From CAVSUR01 sp052143655 (GTDB lineage: Bacteria > Actinomycetota > Actinomycetes > Streptosporangiales > Streptosporangiaceae): a stretch of DNA of 10,127 nucleotides. A program made the position numbers and the translations under genes. Positions 1-5,961 of the stretch are shown here, in pieces (positions within the stretch are counted from its first letter, which is position 1; each line of letters starts with the position of its first letter). The notes beneath the pieces were generated by a model. The model made no database searches and was not told where the DNA came from. It saw nothing but the letters and a program-made list of their open reading frames with translations. Location of the stretch: positions 1-10,127 of the forward strand of contig JBKQSL010000165.1 in the NCBI GenBank assembly GCA_052143655.1. The letters run 5' to 3'.

Positions 1-60
1 CTAGCCGGGCTTCGCCCCATCCCGACGGGCATGCTTGTTCTGGCTGATGTGGGCGGAAAG

Positions 61-154
61 GGCTCCGGTCAGAGCTGGACGCTGACACGCTGTGTCGCGT
101 CGATGACCGCCTGATGGCGGTGGGTGGCCTTGCAGCCTGTGCCTGACCGGAGCC
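61..154 (+). promoter_or_regulatory. structured leader whose outer stem masks the ribosome binding site
   Basis: A perfect 12-base inverted repeat, GGCTCCGGTCAG at 61-72 and CTGACCGGAGCC at 143-154, brackets this region. Two small perfect hairpins lie inside it: GACAC/GTGTC at 84-88 and 92-96, and ACCGCC/GGCGGT at 106-111 and 116-121 with a TGAT loop. Together they would make a multibranch RNA fold. The only Shine-Dalgarno-like sequence for the next gene, GGAG at 149-152, six bases before the ATG at 159, lies wholly inside the right arm. Pairing with the left arm would hide it. The repeats are seen directly. A regulatory role, or a role as the end of a mobile element, is inference. Confidence 0.5.
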
Positions 155-158
155 TTCA

Positions 159-1775
159 ATGACGCTACCGCGCACCGTGGCCGATGTCCTGTCCGATCAC
201 GTGACCTTCGAGGTGGAGAGCATCGACCGGATGTACCTCAATCTCTGGCAGCCCCGGCTGGCTTACGGCGGCGGGGTGGCAGGGTTCTTCACCGGCCACC
301 GCGGCCACAAGTTCGCCTCGACGGCGCTGATGGATCCGATGACCAAGGCGTTCGTGGCCGGCATCCACCGCTTCATCGCCGCCCGCGGCCTGGATCTGGT
401 CCATTTCGGCAAGGAGCGCAAGGACGACATCACCCAGCGGATGCTGGCCGAGTACACCGGGCAGGAGGGGGTCTTGTATGTCGGGCGCGGCCAGGAGAAG
501 GCGGGGGTGTGGGGCACCCAGCGGCGCTACCACGCCGACGGCAGCTCCTACGCGTGGCTGGTGCGGTCCAGCGCGTTCATCAATCACTTTTATTTCTACT
601 GCGTGGACGCCGACTTCGGCCCGTTCTTCATCAAGTTCTGCACCTACTTCCCTTTCACGGCAAAAATCTGCCTGAACGGCAACGAGTGGGCCAAGCGGCA
701 GGCCGCCCGGGCCGGGATCGGCTTCGAGGCCCTGGACAACGGGTTCGCCGCCTGCGACGACCCGGCGGCGGTGCAGGCGATCTGCGACTCCCTGACCGAG
801 GACAAGATCGAGGCGCTGGCCCGCAAGTGGCTGAAGATCCTGCCGAACCCGTTCACCGCCGAGGACGAGGCCGCCGGGTACGCCTACGACCTGTCGGTCT
901 TGCAGGCCGAATTCTCCCTCACCCAGGTCCTGGACGCCCCGGTCGCCGGGCGGATCTTCTTCGAGCAGGTCCTGCGCGACAACCTCGACATCGGCCGCCC
1001 CGACCAGATCGGCCTGGTCTTCGGCCGGCGGATCATCACCACAGGCCGCCGCCGCACCCCGGGGAAGTTCCGCACCCGCGTCATCACCGACGGGGTCACC
1101 CCGTCGCTGCACGTCGACTACAAGAACGACAAGATCAAGCAGTACCACAAACTGGGCAAAGCGATCAGAACAGAAACAACGATCAATGACACCCGCGACT
1201 TCGGGCTGTCCAAACGGCTGACGAACCTGCCCGCCCTGCGGCAGATCGGCTTCACCGCCAACCGGCGCCTCCTCGGCGTCCAGCGCATCAGCCACGACCC
1301 CGTCCGCGGCGCCCGGGCATTCACCGCCCTGACCGCGCCCATCATCCACGACGACGGAACCCGCATCCCCGGGCTGCGCTTCGGCGACCCCCGCGTCCAC
1401 GCGCTCCTGCAGGCCCTGCTCATCCACCGGCTGCTGCCCCGCGGGTTCACCAACCGCGAGCTGCGCACCCTGATCGCGCCCCTCCTCGGCAAAACACCCG
1501 AGGACATCACCGCCGGGAAGATGACATACGACCTGCGCCGCCTCCGCGAACACGGGCTCATCGCCCGCACCCCCAAAACCCGGCGCTACCAGGTCACCGA
1601 CACCGGGCTCCAGCACGCCCTGCTCTTCACCCACGCCCACGACCACCTGCTCCGCGCCGGCCTGGCCGAGCTAACCGACCCCAGCCCGCCCGCACCCTCC
1701 AGGCTCCGCACCGCTGCCCGCGCCTACCAGGCCGCCTTCGACGACCTCACCCAGCAAGCCCACCTCGCGGCCTGA
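159..1775 (+). CDS. conserved hypothetical protein with C-terminal winged-helix-like region
   Basis: This encodes a 538-residue soluble protein with no signal peptide or clear membrane segment. I recognise the family only from memory as a widespread 'hypothetical protein' of actinobacteria and some proteobacteria; its function is unknown to me. Residues 41-100 are rich in His, Lys and Arg. An aromatic block at about 140-175 includes DFGPFFIKF, YFPF and NGNEWAKRQ. Residues about 285-375 carry the most family-like signatures: FRTRVITDGVTPSLHVDYKN, then RTETTINDTRDFGL and LPALRQIGFTANRRLL. Residues about 428-485 (TYDLRRLREHGLIARTP, then RRYQVTDTG) look like a winged helix-turn-helix, suggesting nucleic acid binding. 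The ATG at 159 has GGAG six bases upstream inside a predicted RNA stem. Third codon positions are strongly G/C, so the gene looks real and intact. A transposase-like or other DNA-processing role is possible but unproven. Confidence 0.85.
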   Translation: MTLPRTVADVLSDHVTFEVESIDRMYLNLWQPRLAYGGGVAGFFTGHRGHKFASTALMDPMTKAFVAGIHRFIAARGLDLVHFGKERKDDITQRMLAEYTGQEGVLYVGRGQEKAGVWGTQRRYHADGSSYAWLVRSSAFINHFYFYCVDADFGPFFIKFCTYFPFTAKICLNGNEWAKRQAARAGIGFEALDNGFAACDDPAAVQAICDSLTEDKIEALARKWLKILPNPFTAEDEAAGYAYDLSVLQAEFSLTQVLDAPVAGRIFFEQVLRDNLDIGRPDQIGLVFGRRIITTGRRRTPGKFRTRVITDGVTPSLHVDYKNDKIKQYHKLGKAIRTETTINDTRDFGLSKRLTNLPALRQIGFTANRRLLGVQRISHDPVRGARAFTALTAPIIHDDGTRIPGLRFGDPRVHALLQALLIHRLLPRGFTNRELRTLIAPLLGKTPEDITAGKMTYDLRRLREHGLIARTPKTRRYQVTDTGLQHALLFTHAHDHLLRAGLAELTDPSPPAPSRLRTAARAYQAAFDDLTQQAHLAA

Positions 1776-1835
1776 CACCCACCGCCGACAAGAACTCAGG
1801 AGGCGATCCGGCAACCCCGCAATTGACTCGATCAT

Positions 1836-1850
1836 GACGGCCCCGCCGTC
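1836..1850 (+). terminator. terminator-like hairpin after the 538-codon gene
   Basis: A perfect 6-base stem, GACGGC at 1836-1841 and GCCGTC at 1845-1850, has a CCC loop and lies 60 bases after the stop codon. It is followed by TAAGCCCTCTAAT and not by a run of T, so it would be a weak or actinobacterial-type terminator. It could also be an end structure of a mobile unit. Confidence 0.35.
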
Positions 1851-2224
1851 TAAGCCCTCTAATCGGCGTTCCGGGGCTTCCGCACCTTCCCGAGTGGCCC
1901 GCATTCGAGATCACGCTCTGTGGTCAGCTCTGTCCGCCGCCTAACGGGCCGGATCCGCCTGATCTGGCGCGGTTCGCGGTCGGGCGACTTGGCTGCCGGT
2001 GGCGCACCGGAACGAGCAATCTGGCTGCGTCCTCGGGTCAGCGCACCGGGCGGATGGCAGGGCCGGGGGGCTGCGGTTTGTGGTGGCCGGGGCGGAGATG
2101 GGGTTCGTGACTGGGCAGCCGGTCTTCGTGCGGGCCGCCGTCGCATGGGTTCGCTGCTAGGGTGAGGTCACCTGCCTGGGGGCTTCTCGGGCCTGGTGGC
2201 TGCGTCACCGGCGAGGGGCCGGGC
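1851..2224. other. 374-base stretch with no supported gene
   Basis: Short open frames exist on both strands, but none has a good ribosome binding site, a family resemblance or a convincing codon pattern. I found no strong promoter. A TAGGGT at 2158-2163 fits the TANNNT form of a -10 element but lacks a matching -35. This is probably the upstream region of the beta-helix gene plus decayed DNA. Confidence 0.4.
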
Positions 2225-2437
2225 ATGGCGGCTCGGTTCGGCACTACCGCCGGCAAGGCGGTCATGGCGGGGGAGCGGCTCCGGCTGGATCGGCTTCCGG
2301 TTGCCCTGGCAGCTGGCAGCGCCGTGGCCGCAGCCGGCCCGGTGCGGGACGGCGGGGTCGCCGGGAATGTCCCGGGCGTGCTCGCCGGTCAGGCGAGCGG
2401 CCCCGGGCCGCGCCAGCGGGAAGGATCGGGCAGATGA
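2225..2437 (+). CDS. possible small hypothetical protein coupled to the beta-helix gene
   Basis: This open frame encodes 70 residues, beginning MAARFGTTAGKAV and rich in Ala, Gly and Arg. I recognise no domain. Three things favour it: a GAGGGG sequence shortly before the ATG at 2225, a high share of G or C in third codon positions, and a stop codon (TGA 2435-2437) overlapping the next ATG at 2434 as ATGA, the usual arrangement for coupled translation. Against it are the low-complexity sequence and the ease with which GC-rich DNA stays open. An in-frame GTG at 2162 would lengthen it to 91 residues. Confidence 0.3.
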   Translation: MAARFGTTAGKAVMAGERLRLDRLPVALAAGSAVAAAGPVRDGGVAGNVPGVLAGQASGPGPRQREGSGR

Positions 2438-4177
2438 CTGTCGCGGCAGTGATCGCCCCGTCAGGGGATACTACCGGCGCTGCTGACACGGCGGCCATCA
2501 ACGGCGCGCTGAGTCTGCAGGGTCCCGGCGCCACTACCGAGCTTGAGGCTGGCACCTTCTACGTCAGCGGGCCGGTCGTCATTCCCCCGTATCAGGCACT
2601 GCTGGGCGTCTCTAGTTCCGGATCGATCGGCACTGTCGGCTGCGGCACTGTCCTTGAGCCGGCGCCGGGGTTCTCTGCGGGGAAGTGGCCGGTGGCCGCG
2701 GTGATCCTGCTGGTCGATCAGGGGACCGGGGGGGTACTCCACGGTCTCGGAAGAGCAGCATGTGCTCGACATCATGATCCAGGGGTCGGGTCTTCCGCTG
2801 ACATCGAATGTGCAGGGCATCTGCGTTTACAGCGGCAGCGGCAGTATCGGCAGGCTGGGCTTCCAGAACATCCTCATCAACGCGATGACCGGGTGGGGGT
2901 TCTCCGCCCCCGCCGGGTCCGGCCAGATACGAGCGCTCAATGTCGGCGTCCGGGGATGCGGGACGAACAACAGCACCTCAGCCGGCGGGTTCCAGGTGCA
3001 CTGCGCCGACTCGGAGTGGCTGTACTGCTCTTCCTACAGCAATTACGGGGACGCCTGGCAGATCCTCAACAGCTTCAACTCGCTGTTCAATCAGTGCCAC
3101 GCAGAGCATTCCGGGAGCGGGTACGGCTTCAATTACAAGGCCACCTACAACAACTCGGGCCCGGATGCGGGCGGTATTACCTTCCAGGGCTGCACTGTTG
3201 ATGCCGGCGGGCAGCACGGCTTCTTCATCACGAGCACGGGAACAGCCGCCCCGCCGGTCACTGTCATCGGCGGTTACGTGCGGCGTTGCGGGACATCGTC
3301 GACGTCCGCCGAGTACGCCGGGTACTGCGTCGATGGTTACTTCGGCCCGGTCAGCCTGACCGGCTGCCAGGCATATCCCGGTCTCCCGGACGGCGGCGGG
3401 AACAACACCCCGCAATACGGGATGGCGTTCATCAGCAACGGCGCCGCGACGACGACCATCACCGTTACCGGCGGCATCTACATCGGTGCCGCTCAGGGGA
3501 TCTACAACGACGGCAGCGCCGCCCTGGTCACCATCAGCGCATCCACGTCGTTCGGCCACGGCCAGGGAACTGGCACCGTGGCCTTCACCCCCGGCGTGCC
3601 GCTGCAGGCGGCCGCGTCGGCGGAGTTCCTGCCGGTCGACCCGATCCTCCCCCTGCAGCCGGCCGGGTGCCTGGCGACCAGCCACGACCGCCAGCAGATC
3701 ACCGGCTCGTTCTCCCCGGTCAGCGGAACGGCCTACTACCGGCTGGTGCGCCTGGTCGCCGGGCTGCCGGTCACCAGCATCAGCATGTGGGTGACCGGGA
3801 CCGCCAAGACCGGGGGGACCCACGGTTTTGTGAACATCGTCAGCGCCGCCACCGGCAGGGTAGTCGCCTCGTCGGCTGACCAGACTGATGCCGCCGCCAC
3901 CTGGGAGACGGCCAACAGCCTTGCCAGCATCCCGCTGTCGGCGCCCTACACCCCCCCGGTGACCGGCGGGTACTGGCTCGGGTTCATGGTCGCCGAGACC
4001 TCGGGCACGATGCCGACCGTGGGCAGCCCGGCCGTCAACCCCGACAAGGGCATCGTCGCGGTGCCCCCGGTCTACTGCGGTTTCGCCGGGACGGGCCTTA
4101 CCGGTCCCCCGGCAGCCGGCGCCACGGTGTCACCGCAGGGCACTGCCGGGGACGACATCTACATCTTCGCGACCTGA
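2434..4177 (+). pseudogene. right-handed beta-helix (tail-spike or GH28-like) protein, frameshifted
   Basis: Two open frames together make one recognisable protein. Residues 1-100 (2434-2733) hold the GDTTGAADTAAINGAL signature of pectate-lyase-3/GH28-related beta-helix proteins near residue 11, then AGTFYVSGPVVIPPY. After seven G's at 2728-2734 the frame is lost. Dropping one G gives DQGTGGYSTVSEEQHVLDIM and continues to the stop at 4175-4177, for about 580 residues. The middle is rich in Asn, Gly and Ser with repeating strands typical of a parallel beta-helix. From about residue 390 a separate beta-rich C-terminal domain follows. There is no signal peptide, as in phage tail spikes, which bind or cut surface polysaccharides. 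GGAAGGA about ten bases upstream supports the ATG at 2434. The frameshift could be a true mutation, a homopolymer sequencing error or slippage. Without it I would call the gene intact. No other phage gene lies nearby. Confidence 0.8.
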
Positions 4178-4466
4178 CAACGCGACGCACCAAGAGCGCA
4201 CCCTGAGCGCCGCGGCTTGCCGGCGGTCCCCGCGGAGGCAGGCCATCACGGCCGCACGGGACTACCCGGTCACGAACCGCCGGCCTGGCCATCGGCCCGC
4301 GGCACATGTTCAGCAGCCGCTTTCCCGGCTCTGCCCGCGCGGCACCACCGTGCGAACGGGCCGAGAATCTGCTCCAGCACCGCAAGCTGCCCGCCGGACA
4401 AGACCAGCCGGGCCTTCAGCGCATCAAGGCTGCGCCGGCTTCCCGGTCCGCGACCCGGGCTCGTCG
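4178..4466. other. about 290 bases without a supported gene
   Basis: There is no gene with a plausible start here. On the minus strand at 4273-4431 a frame reads SLDALKARLVLSGGQLAVLE and then QILGPFARWC. This looks more protein-like than chance but is short and has no recognisable start or family. It may be a gene remnant. Inverted CCGCGG motifs just after 4200 could form a hairpin downstream of the beta-helix gene. Confidence 0.3.
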
Positions 4467-4950
4467 TCCTGCCTGGCCACCTCCGACCCCGCTGAGCGGT
4501 TCGGCCAGCCGGCCGCCGCCGAGACCCGCCGCCGCGGCAGCGAGCACATCCGCCCGCTCGTCGTGCCCGGCGAGGCGCGGTGCGGATCTGGAACCTCGCC
4601 GACGAGCTGTTCCCCGCCGCCACCCAGATCGTCGATCTCCACCACGCCCGCGAACTCGCCACCCTGGCAACCCGGCTGCTGCGCGGCAGCCAGCCGGACT
4701 GGCTGGCCCGCCGCCTGGCCGAACTCGACGCCGGCGACATCCCCGGCCTGCTCACCGCGGGCCGCAGCCTGAGGTTCACCGGCTCCCTGGCCAGCCAGCG
4801 CCACAAGGCACTGGGCTACTTCGAGGCCAGCGCCCACCGCAGGCGCTACCGGCACTTCCGCGCCCCGGGCATGTTCACCGGCTCGGGCACCGTCGAAGCC
4901 GGCTGCAAGCACGTCATCGGCCAGCGGCTGGCCGGGGACATCACTGGTGA
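4467..4950 (+). pseudogene. ISKra4-type transposase relic
   Basis: Two frames carry consecutive pieces of a DDE transposase resembling the ISKra4 group. The first, to about 4577, reads LATSDPAERFGQ, then TRRRGSEHIRPLVVPGEA. The second, from 4580, reads RIWNLADELFPAATQIVDLH and HARELATLATRLL, and later GTVEAGCKHVIGQRL near 4886-4930. From memory, family members read VVLGDG before WIWNLA, and after IGQRL they continue KQSGM. Here the aspartate-bearing block is damaged at a frame change, and the IGQRL block is followed by unrelated sequence. An AAGCAGTCCGGC near 4948 would read KQSG in another frame. The N-terminus and true C-terminus are missing, and I found no terminal inverted repeats. This is a dead fragment that marks earlier insertion activity. 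The open frame runs on to 5278 but beyond about 4950 resembles nothing. Confidence 0.75.
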
Positions 4951-5264
4951 AGCAGTCCGGCAGGCCGCAGACGATGCGCGTGACCGCAGAAACGTCCCCG
5001 GCAGCCAGAGAGCTGACAGCGAGCACGACATCATCGTCCGGCTCCTGGACCCGGCCGCCGGGCCAGTTCCGCTGAACTCCCCGGGAGGCCGGCCTGCGAC
5101 GACCCGCCTGCCGTCCGGCGCATCTCGTCACGCCGTGCACTCGATCACGCCCTGCCATGGCGCGCACTGCCGCCGATCTGGTCGGCAACATGGGTCGCCA
5201 GAGCGCCTGGGCGTTGCCGCGCCGGAACGGCTGATCTGCGTGGCGGGGACGACCTGGCAACACG

Positions 5265-5281
5265 CGCTCATGCGATGAGCG
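5265..5281 (+). terminator. hairpin followed by T-rich sequence
   Basis: A perfect 7-base stem, CGCTCAT at 5265-5271 and ATGAGCG at 5275-5281, has a GCG loop. GGCGTTTCCTTTTG follows at once. The shape fits a rho-independent terminator reading rightwards, although no intact gene ends just upstream. It may be left over from a lost gene. Confidence 0.3.
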
Positions 5282-5636
5282 GGCGTTTCCTTTTGCATAC
5301 TCATGCGCTGGCCGGCACCTCGCCAGCGGCCTCGGCGATCGCAGCGCATTGCCGCCGTACGTGTCCAGGCAAGCGAACCGGGCGGTTGGGGGTGGGGACG
5401 CAGATGATCTATCCATGGTGTACCGGTTACGGGTATTCCGGGCCGGGAGCCGGCCGTGGTCAAACTCCCTGGCGTCATGCGGGTCTCGGGCCAGTTCGTG
5501 GTGATCTTCTTGCCGCTGGGCCTGCTGCACCGGGGGCATGTACGTCCATGGTCCACAGCGCCGATACTTCCGCGGTCCACACGGATCGGACGGTGAGAGG
5601 AAGCATTTGGCGCGACCGCATGTGATTCTGCATGCA

Positions 5637-5653
5637 CGGTCCCCGATGGACCG
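5637..5653 (+). repeat. inverted repeat upstream of the small membrane protein gene
   Basis: Arms CGGTCC at 5637-5642 and GGACCG at 5648-5653 flank a 5-base loop, about 35 bases before the ATG at 5688. It could be an operator or a leader hairpin for that gene. I see no clear -10 or -35 to place it against. Confidence 0.3.
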
Positions 5654-5687
5654 GGCAAGAATCACTTCAAGTGAGGGGCGCATCGCC

Positions 5688-5894
5688 ATGGACCGTCTGA
5701 CCCGTCTTGCTCGCACCCGCGGCACCTACATAGTGCTCCTGATCGCGGCAGTGGCGTTCTTCTTTATCGGGAACCTCGGCGGCAAACGGGGCAATCCCTC
5801 GTGGCTTCTGGCTCCCGTCTGCATCCTGCTGATGATCATCCTGGGGATCATCGCCTTCGTGCAGACGCGCCGCGCGCGGTCCGGAGCGCGATGA
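5688..5894 (+). CDS. small membrane protein with two transmembrane helices
   Basis: This encodes a 68-residue protein, MDRLTRLARTRGTYIVLLIA onward. One hydrophobic helix spans about residues 13-28 (GTYIVLLIAAVAFFFI) and a second about 40-58 (LLAPVCILLMIILGIIAFV). The short linker contains GGKRGNPS, and the C-terminus (RRARSGAR) is basic. By the positive-inside rule both ends probably face the cytoplasm. The ATG at 5688 is chosen because GAGGGG lies about eleven bases upstream; the frame is open further upstream, but that part is not protein-like. The gene lies 67 bases before the histidine kinase on the same strand. A role as accessory or input partner to the kinase is possible from position alone. 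I recognise no family. Confidence 0.7.
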   Translation: MDRLTRLARTRGTYIVLLIAAVAFFFIGNLGGKRGNPSWLLAPVCILLMIILGIIAFVQTRRARSGAR

Positions 5895-5902
5895 GCCTGC
5901 CC

Positions 5903-5918
5903 AGGCGCTGCAGCGCCT
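5903..5918. promoter_or_regulatory. 16-base perfect palindrome before the kinase gene
   Basis: AGGCGCTGCAGCGCCT is a perfect palindrome, nine bases after the stop of the small membrane protein gene and about 44 bases before the kinase start. It could be the binding site of a dimeric regulator, such as the response regulator encoded downstream, or the stem of a terminator. No T-run follows on the plus strand, which slightly favours a binding site. Confidence 0.35.
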
Positions 5919-5949
5919 TGCGCGCGGGGGAACCTGGGGAGGTTATCGG

Positions 5950-5955
5950 TAGAGT
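5950..5955 (+). promoter_or_regulatory. -10 element fitting a leaderless start of the kinase gene
   Basis: TAGAGT matches the TANNNT form of actinobacterial -10 elements. It ends six bases before the GTG at 5962, where a -10 should be if transcription starts on the G of the start codon. No Shine-Dalgarno lies at useful spacing: the nearest, GGGGAGG at 5936-5942, is about 20 bases away. No TTGACA-like -35 is seen. A GGGAAC at 5928-5933 lies near the -35 position and resembles the -35 half of some ECF sigma promoters. Confidence 0.4.
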
Positions 5956-5961
5956 TGCGTC

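Larger units (their letters stand above)
4951..5687. other. about 740 bases of decayed or non-coding DNA
   Basis: No gene is supported here. On the minus strand at about 4930-5060 one frame (VQEPDDDVVLAVSSLAAGDV, then SAVTRIVCGLPDC) shows a codon-like pattern and may be a gene remnant. A plus-strand frame from 5477 (MRVSGQFVVIFLPLGLLHRG) is a 39-codon ORF with one hydrophobic segment and no clear ribosome binding site. An 8-base direct repeat, GGTCCACA, sits at 5550-5557 and 5574-5581. Hairpins are listed separately. Confidence 0.4.

Noticed and set aside
1..60. small GC-rich hairpins at the left edge (for example GGGC at 7-10 with GCCC at 14-17) as a terminator or element end
   Set aside because: The stems are only 3-4 bases long and expected by chance in this composition. 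I found no matching inverted repeat on the right side of the gene.
165..1646. 493-codon open frame on the minus strand
   Set aside because: It lies fully antisense to the 538-codon gene, is Gly/Val/Ala/Asp-rich with no domain, and is explained by the high GC content.
1823..1856. TTGACT followed by TAAGCC as a promoter
   Set aside because: The spacing of about 22 bases is too long, and the second element is a poor -10.
2978..3823. 281-codon open frame on the minus strand
   Set aside because: It is antisense to the beta-helix gene, whose plus-strand frame has clear family signatures.
4424..5725. 433-codon open frame on the minus strand
   Set aside because: It crosses the transposase relic antisense and the non-coding stretch beyond, has no family resemblance over its length and no ribosome binding site. 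Only a short internal part (about 4930-5060) looked protein-like.
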